64,000 bases of DNA from Serpula lacrymans var. lacrymans S7.9 (GCF_000218685.1 NW_006763291.1:2202308-2266307), one strand, 5' to 3'. Numbered from the stretch's first letter, positions 1-12,182 are shown. Notes: generated by a model not told the origin, from the sequence alone. A program made the numbers and translations.

Positions 1-1256
1 TCCGAATCATTACTTCTTACTGGAAAACAAAGATGCACGAAGGAGAAATAAGAAGTGAAGAAGGTATAAGCGATGTCCAGTGAATGCATTGTGGCAAGCA
101 ATTTGCTGCTCTTAGTGAAAGCCGAGATGACGTAACCGTTAGCAAGCCACGTGCACCTACCACGAGCTCAAAGCATGCCCAGAGTGACATGTTCTCTGGT
201 CCTTTCACCGCTACTCCCATCGATGTTATCAGCATTCTTGGATCGAGCACTGCAGCAGAACTTCCTCAACTTCTTGTATTCGATATATTCGGCTCTTAAA
301 GATGAAATAGCTGTGTATATGTCCTTTGATATCATATCTTCAAAGCAATTTCATCACGTCCCAAGCCTCAGAAGCCAGTCTTACTATTTGGGCACAGCGA
401 AGATACAATACCGAGTTGACACCGCTCAATTTTGCGCATCTTCGTGGTATTCACTGAGGCACTTCGACCACCTAGTATCACATCATTCTACCCGAAATTA
501 TACGCCAGGTGAGCACCCTTTTTCGCGAAAGTGGAAACTTCAGTCATTGATGGCATCATTTCTCTTCAGAGTAAGCTTCTATCCTCGTTTTTACTTTCTC
601 TTTGTAGTGGAAAGACAGTGCCTTCTAGTCTTCCTATTTGCATCGCATCGTCAGACACATCGGTGATATTTTCCCTGTGTCTCGTATGCCGCTCGCACTG
701 CCTATGATTGGACGATACCAGCACTCTACAACGAAATAATCGGAACCTTTCAGATGTCTTCCTTGAATTAATTGATAGACTGGAAACTTACCCTTCGCGA
801 GCCTCTCTCGCTAGTCGCATCCGTGCTCCTGGAGAGACACATGGCTTGGATTTAGATAATGACACTATTCCCTCCTATGCCTTGTGAGGCGCCTTCATGC
901 TATCCTCGACTTCTTTAAACACCTCCGCCTCGTTACTCTCACAAATATATATCACGTTTTCTGAAACACACTCTTTTTCCAAGCACACTCAAAACTCTTG
1001 ACTTTGGGCACGACAACCAATATATCCATATGGTAGGAGGACGCAGGAACTATTCACGCATTATTCTCTCGATCACAATACATCGACAAAGAATTCCTTG
1101 CTAGCTAGACTTCCAACTCATCGTTTACATCACAAAATCATGTACAATTTTAGATAGAATAAGGTAATGACAATAAACTACACCAGAATCGATACTTAAG
1201 TACAACCTGAACCTGCAGATGAATAACATTATAATCATACACAATGCGTGAAGCTT
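1..1256. other. No recognisable gene
   Basis: This stretch has several short open frames, the longest about 170 codons on the plus strand at 151-666. None shows a known motif or a convincing exon structure. It is probably intergenic and may hold the 3' flank of the DUF1769 gene that ends at 1257. Confidence 0.5.
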
Positions 1257-2563
1257 TTATGCTGATTCAACGCCCTGAGCTACATTTTCATCCTCGGTAG
1301 TGAAAGCCGGCTCAATAGCTATACACCAGAATATTCTTCCCCAAGGATCCTCATTAGAATCACCATTAACCACATCCGAGTTTGGGCTGTTTTTTCTTTC
1401 GCAGCATACGAATCTAACAGGCTGGCCGTCCCAGTATTTCATCAAATCAAAGGAAACGCCACCTGGTAGGCGCAACGACAGCCCTGGGCTGAATTCCAGA
1501 AATCCATAACAGAAATCTGTCGTTATAACATCCTGATGCAGACTATCAGCAAAAGCCCATAACGTGCACCACTTGGACAAAGAATACGTACTTCGGGGCC
1601 AAATATAACTTTTCTTCGATTATTGGTTTCATGGAAATAAGACCTGCGAGCCGCCGCCGTAGTCAAGTTGTCCATCCTAGGTTCCTTCTTCTTGCGCCCC
1701 AGGTCCAACATTTTCTTTGATGAGGTAGTAGAGGTGGACGATGTAGCCGATGAAAGGGAGGACGATGACGATGACGCTGATGACGCTGGACTGTCATCAA
1801 GCGAGTTCACGGTGGCCATTGTCAGCTGAGAAGTGTCGTCCATCAGAGATTGCTCCGCTGGGAATGGTGCAACAAGAGAGCTTTTGTCGTCATTATAGTT
1901 CATTTTTGCATGTGCAAAGTAGGGCATCGTAGAAATCAATGGGGAAAGTGCCCATGGTTTTGTTGGAGATGCAAGGTCATGGTCCATCGTTGGGTCTACA
2001 AATCTTTTGAACAACACATGATTGGGTTAGTGGCTGGCGTGTGCGAGTAGCGCCACTTGAGACTTACTTCATGAATTTGAGCGCAGCTCCTGAACCCCAA
2101 GGCAATTTCAATGGTTTATCAAAGGTGTTTCCAAAAAGGATGTCATCCGCAGAGTACGTCTGCAGGAACCTGCCTGTGTGAACGCGGGCAAGTGAGCGGT
2201 CGTGTTCAACAATGTCTTATAATAACTCCCGCCGCTGAGACATGCACATCGAGGTAACCAGGGCAGCGATAGTGGTCGCAACGTGTGTACATCCGCAGAA
2301 GCGGCAAGTGGCAGCGAAAGCAACGAGAGAGACGACTTACCCTGGACCTGTATACTCCATGTAACTCCCTTGCGTTCCTCTCGATTGAAGTACTCGCTGT
2401 CCAGAACATGTCCGTCTGGATCAGTGAACCCCTTGATGTTAACCGCCACCTCCCCCTCAAACAAATCGGACGTGATAGAGTGCGAAGCACCGGTGTTCAC
2501 TATGTCTGTTATTGGAACAAGGGAATCAAGTCCAGGACCGGCGAGGACGCGCATGGGGGGCAT
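1257..2563 (-). CDS. DUF1769 family protein (fungal, function unknown)
   Basis: Four exons on the minus strand (2563-2341, 2173-2068, 2003-1592, 1532-1257) give a 338-residue protein. All introns are GT-AG and the phases agree. The start is the ATG opening MPPMRVLAGP. Hallmarks of the family are visible: the N-terminal VRINIKGF-like block (VAVNIKGFTDPDGHV), TWSIQVQGRFLQTYSADDILFGN across intron 1, DPTMDHDLASPTKPWALSPL, and the C-terminal block with CYGFLEFSPGLSLRLPGG and YWDGQPVRFVCCER. Between the blocks is a Ser-rich low-complexity linker (about residues 145-185). The family is widespread in fungi and has no established biochemical role that I can state. Identification rests on remembered family motifs. 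Exon joins are supported by motif continuity. Intron 1 (167 nt) is longer than the others. Confidence 0.85.
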
Positions 2564-3476
2564 TATGTTCAGTTGATAGAGTTGAAAAAGGGGAAAGGTA
2601 TATGCGTTATGGGCGTGAAGAGACGGGCCGTGGCGTAGTTTGGGTGTGGAGGAATAGAGAAGGAGAGAGGGAGCCAATGGATGTTAAAAGTCTAGCTGGG
2701 GTATTTATGTAGTGTTGGCAGCACTGGCACGGCTGGTCGTGGAGTATTACAATACGGATGCAGGTCGCGGAGCGCAGTTTCGATCATCCCCAGTGTCCGT
2801 TTTAGGAAGGTAGTCCTCAGTACCGCTGGGCAATGGGCCCTGGCTCGTGTGAAGCCTTGCAGCAGAACTAGGTCATGCCAGTGTCATCCCATCACGAGAA
2901 CATCATATATTGGCCTAAAACATAGATAAGGCACGCCAAAATAGCAGAGGCGACTAGCACGGTCATTAGACATATTTTCGTGAAATAGTGGTTCAAGTTG
3001 AATCGGTTCTGCTCGCGTTTGGGGCTTATTGTGCCGCCACAGCAGCTATTGCAAGTTTTCATTAATATATATTGGCCAATTGGGCTCCGTAAAACAAAAT
3101 CCTACCCTCATGGAGACCTCGAGAACTCAGTCATATCGCAAACGAATATGATCTGAATGCAGTAAAAGATAGGTATCATTCTCGACTGTCCTAGAGGTAT
3201 CGTAGTGCAAAATGTTAACGCGACAGTAAAGCCAAGGCATCAAAAGATACAATCAAATAGAATTTTGAGTGACTTCGGGATAAATTTGTGTAGAATCTCC
3301 ACGTAACGGTCTGATAGATAGACTGTAGACCCATAACCCTCGAAAGTAGAATAAACATGTATCTCCTAGAATCTGAATAATAAATATATAATAAATCGAA
3401 CATGGGGTCGAACACAAATACCCCATAAAATTCAATACATAGCAGATACTCACCACCAAAGAAATCAATGAATAGA
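2564..3476. other. Intergenic region, no gene seen
   Basis: This is the upstream flank of the DUF1769 gene and the downstream flank of the next minus-strand gene. It is AT-rich towards 3400. Short frames here have no recognisable content. Confidence 0.5.
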
Positions 3477-4811
3477 TCACAATGATATATACAAATTAGC
3501 ACACGTCGCTAAGAAACCTGCCAACAAGATTCCTGTCTTCGTTATGCCGTGGCCTAACGCAGACGAGGTAGTCACACTGGTACTCTGCGTGACACTCTGG
3601 GCGTACCCACTCCCACAGATACTAACAGCCTGTTTTGCAGCATCCCCATAGGTCTGCTGCAATCCAGTCAAACCAGTCGAGTTACTGCTGGAGAGAGCAC
3701 TTGCGTAGCTAGCCAGGAGACTCTTCGTACACGCTGTGCATGCTAAATTAGTGATGTTCGGTAGCGGTTGACCGAGAGGAAGCTGATAGAAGTAGGAAGC
3801 GGATGGATCAGAGCCGGCATCGGCTTCGATGTAGCAGTAGGCATTAGATGTCGGGTCAGTTTGGCAGGCTACGGTTCGCATCAGGTCGTAAGCGTTAAGG
3901 GCTAAACACAGGGGTAGATACATATACGTGAGCCATCTGTAAACTTTAAAAACAATGGTACTGATATACCTATCAAAGTATTCACAGCCATGGCATTACG
4001 AGCAGCAAGATCCGTCTGGCATACTGACTGCAACGTGGACGCAAACGAAGCCATATTCTGATCGCATTGAGACTGCGATAAATCCGTATTACAAGTCCCC
4101 CAGATGTCATTGTTTAGTTGTGTAATATTGTTCTCTGCCTGCTTGAAGCGCATCAAATGAGGCGTTTAGTTAATCTGGCAATGAGTCATGTCCACACACC
4201 TCTATGAATGCCGTCGACGACAGGAGCAGTAACGAAAACGGCCGACAGACTCTAAAAGACTCGATGTTTGTCATATTTTGGAAGAAACTATAGCATCCCT
4301 CTGTAGAAAAGTTTGCCGAGAGTGTGGTATCAAAAGGTTGAGGAAATGGAGTAGGTAGAACCGGGTTCATCGGGACCGCGGGGACACCCGTGCTTGTAGG
4401 AGTGCCTGCGCCGAGAATCGATGAAGTGACAGAAAGAGAGCTGCCCGTGGGACCAGGCGTTGATAGACTCGCCGAGGTGTCCATGCCCAGGTCAGCCTGA
4501 GGATGTCTTTTGTGTGGCCTCCAGCTCGACCATGAAGGCGACCAAGCATCCCACTCGTGCGTGGAATCAGCTGACACAAGATCAAACGCCGCGGGATGTG
4601 TGATATATCGCGTAGAAGCCGCTATGAGGATGAGGGCCATTGGAACGAGAAGAATGGCAAGTTTAAGCGAACGAGCAGTCTTGCGTTTTGCGTTGAACAC
4701 GGGTGCGGCAGGAGGACAAGCCTGATCTGGTGCGTGGTCGACTGCGTCATCACTGTCGGTGCGTATAGGTCGTGTTCGGGGAGGCATGGGAGAGGGTGGT
4801 GGGGTGAACAT
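3477..4811 (-). CDS. Basidiomycete membrane-anchored secreted-type protein (DUF7729-like)
   Basis: Three exons (4811-4200, 4138-3970, 3901-3477) give about 401 residues. The N-terminus is Pro-rich and cytosolic-looking (MFTPPPSPMPP), followed by one hydrophobic segment at about residues 50-66 (LAILLVPMALILIAAS), as in a type II membrane protein. After a Ser/Thr/Pro-rich linker comes a Cys-rich extracellular-type domain with NFSTEGCYSFFQNM, IWGTCNTD, CQTDLAARNAMAVNTLIALNAYDLM and LACTACTKSLLASYASA. The tail is Ser/Thr-rich and ends in a hydrophobic stretch, which could be a second membrane segment or a GPI signal. The domain resembles proteins labelled DUF7729 in basidiomycetes; that label is from memory. 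The function is unknown. The acceptor of intron 1 could be 3 nt earlier, adding one Gln. Confidence 0.7.
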
Positions 4812-5348
4812 GCTAGAAGATGATGTATGATGGGTATATAGAGATAATGAACGTGTTGTGAAAAGAGTGTGAAAGTATCAGGCCAAGATTAGAGGTGAAG
4901 ACTCTACTTCTGCGCCTCACTTGATGCTATACACAGGTTAAACCAGAGAAGTTAGGAACAACTTGTATGCGGATGATGAGCGGTGACAACGATATGTCAA
5001 AAACTTACTGAGATTAGCTGTGCTCTTAATTGACAGCCTGTAAACTGAGCCCAAGAAAAGAGTCGTCAAGTGCTCGTCGTCGTGGATAAAGGAGCAAGAG
5101 AAAAAGCGAACGATCAAAGTTGTTTATTACATCCTCATTTTAACCACGTTTCGTAAACTCTGAAGCGCTCGGATTCGTCGCTTTCATTGCTGGGTTGGGT
5201 CCAGATTCATCACGAGGCGGTCTGGGTCCTCGAAGAATTAGTCAATCCGGCGATAACCGGACTGTAGATCACAATGAACAGGTGACGCTACTACTTTGGT
5301 ACTTATAAAGGCTGTGTCAGTCAGTGGCAGACTGCCAGCGCCCATGGC
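4812..5348. other. Intergenic region, no gene seen
   Basis: This lies upstream of the DUF7729-like gene. No open frame or RNA gene is recognisable. Confidence 0.5.
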
Positions 5349-5750
5349 ACGTATTCTCAATTGTTACTTGACATAGGACGCTGAAGATACAAGAGATTAC
5401 CGAGGCGTCACAACCAACACAGCATGGGCTTCAACTTCAAGCTTCCAAGCTTCCACCCTATGAGGTGTATGATGCATAAGGATAATACTTTCACCACATA
5501 ACTGTCCACGAAGGAGCCAGTTACACATTACATTACTCCTAAATCCTTCTCTCAAGATAGCGCCCCGACCCTATCACAACAAATCAGCGAGGCTGTGCAG
5601 TGCGGAGAAACCACGTTCACCATCAACAAGTATGTCCGCACCCAATGTACCTTTCAGCACGATTGGTAAAACGACAGCTCCAGTCTTGGCTCCGGTCATT
5701 CAATAGGCTGTCATCCCATAGTGTTTCGTGACGTCCATTTCGCCTATTAC
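5349..5750 (-). pseudogene. Decayed tandem copy of the 3' end of the adjacent dehydrogenase gene
   Basis: This stretch matches 5751 to about 6155 at an offset of 402-406 bp, for example ACGTATTCTC at 5349 and 5751, and the AAGTATGTC-GCACC block at 5629 and 6035. The second unit is the last part of the short-chain dehydrogenase gene plus its 3' flank. The first unit therefore holds a remnant of the last two exons: on the minus strand, a frameshifted stretch resembling RYINGADILVDG and the last intron with its GATAG acceptor. It has no start and no continuous frame. It looks like an old direct duplication that left a truncated, non-functional copy downstream of the gene. Confidence 0.75.
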
Positions 5751-5954
5751 ACGTATTCTCGACCGCCGGTGTAGCATGACAAAGGATGCTGAAGGTAGAA
5801 GAATTTACCGAAGCTTTACAACCGAGCATGCGCTCAATTTCACACCCTTCGAGCTTCAACCCTGTGAGGTGTATTTACGCACAAGAACAATACCCACCAC
5901 GTTTTCTACCTTTGTTTACGCAGGAGCTTCTAAATCATTTCTAACAAGTCTTTG

Positions 5955-7043
5955 CTAAAAGACGCTTCCTCCACCTATCACAAACCTAAAATCAGCCGGG
6001 CTACGCACTGCGGGACACAACACTCACCATCCACAAGTATGTCTGCACCGTTAATATACCTTCCAGCACGACTGCACAGTAAAACGACAGCTCCGGTCAA
6101 TTCACTGGGCTGTCCCATCCTTCCCACAGGGTTTCGTGATGCCCACATCCTTCTCGCTTCTTCCAAACCCTCGCCTTCGTTCAAGATCGTATCCATATAT
6201 CCCGGGCTGATACTATTTACCCGGATTCCATAACGCGCCCACTCAGCGGCTAAAGAATTCTTCAGCTGCAGCAGTGCGCCCTTTGACACATTGTATGAGA
6301 CTTGAGGTTGTGGGAAGTTCACGCTGTGCGCAGAGATTGATGCGGTAAACACAATACTGCCACCATGGCCTTGTCGAATCATGCACCTTGTGTGTATACA
6401 CCCGCTCAAAGAAAGAAAGAAGGCGATAAAATTGAGATATCGTACCTTGCAACGGCTTGCGCGCAGATCCAACTGCCAGTGGTATTAATATCCAGTGTAC
6501 GCCGCCATTCATCCAAGGCTACGTCAAGGGCATGATTACACGATACGACGCCTGCAAAACATAGAAGGACATCTACGCTTCCGAGCTCTTCCGCACTTTC
6601 GTCGACAGCGTTCTGCACAGACTGTTCATCTCTAACATCGACCTTCTTTGCAATGATTTTGGCGGATGGAAACTCTGATCTGACTGCATCGATGGCGTCC
6701 TGAGACTGAGCCGGGTTGACATCAAAAAGCGATACACCCTTTGCCCCGTGCTCCAGGAGAGCACGGGCGGCTTCTAAACCGAGGACACCTGCACCACCGG
6801 TCACTGACAGAAGACATTGCACACCACGAGGAGATCAGCTGTGACTGTGTTGCAGCTCACGTGACAATACACACCGATTGCATTACCTTCAACTGCGAAT
6901 CGTCTGATCGCCTTCTCTGCAGGGAGAAGATCCTTAGGAAGTGGGGGGAAAGGGCTTGTTAATGGGTTTGATCCTTCAGAAAGGGTCATCTGGGGCAGGA
7001 TTCTGGTCTTGAGATCATCTCTGTTGGCTGGTGCAGGTGCCAT
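5955..7043 (-). CDS. Short-chain dehydrogenase/reductase (classical SDR, NAD-type)
   Basis: Four exons (7043-6875, 6803-6446, 6386-6028, 5974-5955) give 301 residues. The Rossmann motif TGGAGVLG is at residues 58-65, split by intron 1 just before it. An acidic residue ends strand 2 (FDVNP, D84), which in classical SDRs favours NAD(H) over NADP(H). The usual NNAG is CFAG. Catalytic residues fit N162 (LDINTTG), S192 or S194 (FTASIS), Y207 and K211 (YNVSK). RVNSISPGYMDT follows, and the end is LVDGGGSVF after a small 20-nt last exon. Reading through that intron instead gives a non-SDR tail. The protein is probably a cytosolic sorbitol/xylitol- or hydroxysteroid-type dehydrogenase, but the substrate cannot be read. 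The 55-residue N-terminal extension is not a clear targeting signal. Confidence 0.85.
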
Positions 7044-7957
7044 GGGATGGGAGGAGGCTGAAGTATAAGATAAGCTTGAGCATTTCCGCAGTTAAATGGG
7101 TGAAGAGATAAGGGTCACAAGACACGAGAAGGTTCACGAGTCAGATGAGCCCCAAATGCTAAATTTTGGAAGTGATATCCGAAATATTAGGGCGAAGGGT
7201 TCAAATTCGACACTAAATTGAGCCGCGCACGGACGCGCATAGCGGGACAACCGCACAAACCATCCCATTTGCACTGGATGGCGGTGGTGTATAGTGCCAC
7301 TGATATATGCAGGGCGTTCGTGGGCTCAGACGAGAAGCATTGACAAGAAATTGAAGCTTGAAGGGTTAAAACAACGTGTTGGCAATGGTAGGATATCGAC
7401 GAGAATCATACATATATATTTGTGGATAGTCAAAGCTGCGTACTGTGGACCTTTGCCTTGATAAGTGAGACTTAAATCTTGTCCAGTTTTTGAAAGAAAA
7501 TAGAGCCACTGGGCCATGCAATGTCACTTTGGTTTGTACTCTGAATTACTGCGAGAAAAATGACGAGTTCACGCATATATGCATGGGCTGTATAGCCACG
7601 GACCAGAAAGGAGGTTGAGGACGTCGTTGGGAACGATGGAGACGATGGCGGGGAGGACCGAAAGGGCACGGGTGATTGAAGCGGAGCGTGCGAAAGTTGG
7701 GAAACCTTGAATTTATTGCAGCTGGACACAAGGCTTCAGCGCAGAAAACCACTCCGACGATTTGAACTTGAGCTCTTACCACCATCACCTGTATCCTTTT
7801 ACTTAGCAACACTACAAACTCTCTCCACACTCACGACCACTTGTTTGACTTTTACTTTTTACCAAAGACGCGTGTCTTCTCAAACTTGTCTGGCTCGTAG
7901 CTGCTTCGCTAACAACACCCATATCGCTTTTTGCACCCCCTCTCGTCCTCTTCTCAA
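7044..7957. other. Divergent intergenic region
   Basis: This separates the minus-strand dehydrogenase from the plus-strand helicase and should contain both promoters and the helicase 5' leader. The last 250 bases are pyrimidine-rich, as is usual for leaders of highly expressed fungal genes. No gene is seen. Confidence 0.5.
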
Positions 7958-9623
7958 ATGTCGCAATCAACCAGACCATCTTCATCAAACTCGCAAGTTT
8001 CATTTCATTCAGTTACGCAGCCATCATCTGACATTATTTCTCTCTTTTTTCTCTTCTTTTTTTCCATCAGTGCTGCCACCAACCACAATGACTCTTCCTG
8101 GAAATCAGGTCTTCGCCCACCACCAAAAGACTTCCGTCCTCAGACAGAAGATGTCACAGCAACCAAAGGATTGGAATTCGAAGATATGTACCTCCGTCGT
8201 GAACTGCTCATGGGCATCTTCGAAGCAGGATTCGAGAAACCCTCACCTATACAAGAAGAGGCCATTCCAACAGCTCTCACTAAACGTGACATCCTTGCCC
8301 GTGCCAAAAACGGTACAGGCAAAACCGCCGCTTTTGTTATACCATCCCTCCAGCAAATTGACACCAGCAGGAACAAGATTCAGGCTCTCCTCCTCGTCCC
8401 CACTCGTGAATTAGCCCTACAGACATCCCAGGTCTGTAAGATACTCGGCAAACATATGGGCGTGCAAGTCATGGTCACAACCGGTGGCACTACCCTTAAA
8501 GACGACATCATGCGATTATCCGAAACCGTTCACGTGCTGGTAGGCACACCTGGTCGTATCTTGGACTTGGCTGGTAAAAACGTTGCCGATCTCAGTGAAT
8601 GTCCCGTCTTCGTCATGGACGAGGCGGACAAACTTCTCTCTCCCGAATTCACCCCGGTCATGGAACAATTGCTATCCTTCCTCCCAGAGGAGCGTCAGGT
8701 TATGCTTTTCAGTGCCACCTTCCCTATGATTGTTAAGGACTTCAAGGTCACTCTTTTTTTTAGTCCATTGTATCCTCTGACTAACAGTCTGTTTTGTTGA
8801 CAGGATAAATACATGAAATCACCCTACGAAATTAATCTTATGGAAGAACTTACTCTTCGCGGCGTCACGCAATATTATGCCTATGTCGAGGAGCGACAGA
8901 AGGTTCACTGTCTAAATACTCTCTTCTCCAAGGTCTGTTCATACGTGGTATACCGTACCTCCACCTATTGATACCCTTTATTGATACCACCCACAGCTTC
9001 AGATTAATCAGTCCATCATTTTCTGTAACTCTACCAACCGTGTCGAGCTGCTCGCTAAAAAAGTGACAGAGCTTGGCTATTCTTGCTTCTACTCCCATGC
9101 TAAGATGCTTCAATCGCATCGTAATCGAGTATTCCACGATTTCCGCAATGGCGTCTGCCGCAACCTTGTTTGCTCTGATCTGCTCACTCGTGGTATCGAC
9201 ATCCAAGCTGTGAACGTTGTCATCAACTTCGATTTCCCTAAAAACTCGGAAACCTACCTCCATCGTATTGGTCGTTCGGGTCGTTTCGGACACCTGGGTC
9301 TTGCCATCAATCTCGTCACATATGACGACAGGTTTAACCTGTATCGCATTGAGCAAGAGCTAGGAACGGAGATCCAACCTATTCCGCAGACAATTGACAA
9401 GGGGCTGTATGTTGCTCCTAGCTCAAGTGAGGAGACGACGACGCAGAAGGCTACGCAGCAAACACAACAGCGGCAACAGACTTCCGCGCAGCAAGCGCAA
9501 GCTGCATACCAGAGCAATGGACAACAGAGTCGAAGCAACGGTCCTGCACCACCTCCGCAAGGGCAACAGCCACCTAGGACATATGGCGGTGGCTATCGTG
9601 GTGGTGCACCTGGTCCTCGATGA
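7958..9623 (+). CDS. DHH1: ATP-dependent RNA helicase Dhh1/DDX6
   Basis: Exons 7958-8746, 8804-8932 and 8997-9623 give 514 residues. All DEAD-box motifs are present in order: Q motif (PSPIQEE), I (AKNGTGKT), Ia (PTRELALQ), GG, Ib (TPGR), II (DEAD), III (SAT), then in RecA2 the [16 protein letters not shown] and HRIGRSGR motifs. The blocks [20 protein letters not shown] and [15 protein letters not shown] are specific to the Dhh1/DDX6/Me31B branch. Dhh1 promotes mRNA decapping and translational repression in cytoplasmic P-bodies, acting with Dcp2, Pat1 and Edc3-type partners. The C-tail is Gln-rich and ends in Gly/Arg repeats. The N-terminus is uncertain: from ATG 7958 the frame is open, but 8030-8070 looks like a polypyrimidine tract ending in CAG and would encode an odd hydrophobic stretch. 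Splicing there with visible GT donors breaks the frame. Confidence 0.93.
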
Positions 9624-10888
9624 ACGATGTTGTTCGAGGATGCCGTTATAGACGTTTTTGTGTGTTTGAGTTGCTGTGGTGGTTGGGGTGGAGTGGAGGG
9701 GGGGACGCTTGCGGTCAACACTAAGTCATTCGCATCCGATCATTAACAATCAGCGTTTCGGTATTTGCTATCGTATGAGGGATTCTCTGTCACATCTTTC
9801 TGCACCATCGCCACACGCACTTCTCTGCTCCCTATTTCACTATCTTCTCTATTCCTTCCCTTACTTGCGCTCGTGTGTCTGATTATATATATCGTCTCTA
9901 GGCTATTTCTGCAACTTTTAGTCTTCCCTTCAATCCCTCCCTTTTAACCTCTTACTTTTACCGAGGCGCCCGATTGGCTTTTGACGATGCGATGTTATGT
10001 TTGTGTGGTGATTGCGGCTGTGTGAGTGGTGGGGGTGGAGGTAGGGGTGGGGGGTGGGTTGATGACTTTGGTCGTGTAGCATAGTCCATCAGTACCGTAC
10101 AATATATTTGGACAATGCTAATGTTGTTAACCCCTTGATTTGATCAATTGAGTGCAGTTCTGCTATCAGTTCAGAGCCTGCATGCAAGCCTAAGACTGTT
10201 GCCTATAAAACGCTTGGGATCATTCAGTCAATTCTGTCCAAGTCTTAACCGGTTGACCACTATACTTGCATTGCGTGTCTTCAGTCATAACTTAAGTATG
10301 GTCTGAATCGTCGAAGAGAAGATTCCAGCTGGTACGAGTCTTATTAATGGTCACTGTTTCAGATATGAGTTATGATTTGAATCAACGAGGGGATTGAAAT
10401 ACAGCAGTGTCTTTAATCAAGATATTAAGAGTAGGTAAGGTAGATATATAAATTTGCAGTGCAGTAGTAGCTTTAAATCGAGATATCAGGGAAACAGCTA
10501 CAGTAAAGGAATAGGCGGATATGTAGCATCGCATTACAATAGGTGCCCAGCTTGAAATCAAGAAAGCAACTAAGGTAAAGAAATTATGTGGTAGCCAGTA
10601 CGTTATAATATAAACAAATGAGCGTAATTGGCAATTTTAAGAAAAACCATAAGTAGAGCATAACATAGTGTCCTAACGAGAGTGGTGGAAATATACGAAT
10701 GGTGAGAGGCATAATAGCTCTACAGTATTTTGCAAGTTTCCTGTGTGGTGGCCCTCAATTACGAAGAGGGGCGCCGACCAGCTAGAAAGAGCGTCGTGTG
10801 AGCAACGATGATATGAATCGATTTCGTTTAGAAAGTGCTCACCGGTAAATTAAAAAGAGTATAAAAATATAAGGGGTTACAGACTGGC
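9624..10888. other. Convergent intergenic region with a G-rich patch
   Basis: This is the shared 3' flank of DHH1 (+) and the terpene synthase (-). A strongly G-rich run on the plus strand at about 10,020-10,060 has runs of 5, 4, 6 and 3 G and could form a G-quadruplex. No gene is seen in the AT-rich remainder. Confidence 0.5.
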
Positions 10889-12036
10889 TCAAACTCGACG
10901 AGGCAGGAGGTTGATTATTCTGTTCTTTTTCACGTCGAGACCTGATTTGCCAAAGTATCTTTCAGATTCGAAAGACCAATGGAGACTGCCGACTATCCAG
11001 TTGGCTAGTCCGTCGACGTAGATGGCAACTTCTCTGTCAATCTCTGGGCCCCATGAAGGCAGGTTGTCCCTGTCGTCGTTGAAGCGGTCGATCGACTGTT
11101 TGCAGAGGTCACCGACAAAGTCGACGGAAGATTGGAGGTCAAGGCCTTGCTCATTCATGACGACGACGATCATGTTGTGAGTGTCTCCTTTACTCTGCTC
11201 GACGTTGAAAGAGAAGATGTCCTGTGGAAACGCAACCAAACTCGTTAGTGACGGTATAATGGTTCGATGTCAAAGAGAGAACGTACGTTAGACCATGTTA
11301 CGAGATCGTTGGCGGCCTCACCTAAACTGCGGATGGTAGGGTGGTCCATAACTTCTTCTGGGATGTCGAGGTTGTTGGCGTATTCAATGAGAGCCCAGCA
11401 GGGTTTGCAACCACTGGTGTCGCGACGTTGTTCGATGTACGATTCAAGATCAGGGATGACGCCGTTAGCACGGTCGATAGACTGCTGGTGGACAGCTTGG
11501 AAGAATTGGTCGAACGTTTCAATAAATCGCTGCTGAGCACCTGCTGATGCCGTCTGAATCATGCGTCGGTAGTAACTACAGAAGATGACGACGTTGAGCG
11601 ACAATACGACGAAAGTTGAGAAAATAGCTTACTCTTTGGTCATTTTGCTGATTCGGGTCTTGGCCTGGTAAGTATGAGGGTGATATAACGAGTTGAGGAC
11701 GACATCGGCGACTGTTCGCGTGCCCCGATTGTCCATATCATCAGACAGGTTGTCGAGATGGAACAAATAGTTCATGAACTCGCAGCATACTAGAAGCTGT
11801 GGGTATCCGGCATCAGGGTAACACATGGACGTAAGCTTCCCAGCTTTCAGACCATGAAAGGCTCTACGCGTCTTTTCATTCGAGTTGTCTCCGATAAAGA
11901 GCCACTGCTTCGATTCTTTGGAGGCTTCTTTGTGGTGACGACTGATACGAATCGGGAAAGTACAGTGAGATACGAGGTCTGGAATGATGATCTTGGAGGG
12001 GTAGGTGGACGTGCTGGGTGCAGAGATGGTCGACAT
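10889..12036 (-). CDS. Class I sesquiterpene synthase
   Basis: Three exons (12036-11633, 11575-11287, 11221-10889) give 341 residues, normal for fungal sesquiterpene synthases. The Mg-binding aspartate motif is D95-N-L-S-D99 in FHLDNLSDDMD, a D[DNE]xxD variant. The NSE triad N231, S235, E239 (NDIFSFNVE) is formed across intron 2, followed by KGD. The diphosphate-sensing RY pair is R319-Y320 (SERYF). All catalytic metal and diphosphate ligands are therefore present. The enzyme should ionise farnesyl diphosphate and cyclise it; the product cannot be predicted. Sequence style matches the large Agaricomycete clade with the DNLSDDMDNRGT motif rather than the DEYSD protoilludene clade. No P450 or other obvious tailoring gene is adjacent. 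The nearest oxidoreductase is the SDR 4 kb away beyond DHH1. Confidence 0.92.
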
Positions 12037-12174
12037 CTGAAGTATGATATTAATCTAGAGGGGTAGAGTTGAGGAAGATTAGTGGAGAGAGACGAAAGCA
12101 AGGAAAGACGAGAGCAAAGAGATGAGCGAGATTGCTAGAATAGGTTGAGAGACACTTGGACATTCGTGTCCCTT

Positions 12175-12182
12175 CTTATATA
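12175..12182 (-). promoter_or_regulatory. Probable TATA box of the terpene synthase
   Basis: On the minus strand TATATAAG stands about 140 bases upstream of the ATG at 12036, a plausible core promoter position. Confidence 0.45.

Noticed and set aside
151..666. 171-codon plus-strand frame
   Set aside because: No motif, no codon pattern or splice structure supporting a gene; frames of this length occur by chance.
4500..4823. Plus-strand frames opposite the first exon of the DUF7729-like gene
   Set aside because: No homology and fully overlapped by a well-supported exon.
8096..8414. Frame starting [12 protein letters not shown] over the helicase start, containing [11 protein letters not shown]
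   Set aside because: It looks like a helicase N-terminus at first glance but is in another register from the conserved [14 protein letters not shown] core and is a shadow.
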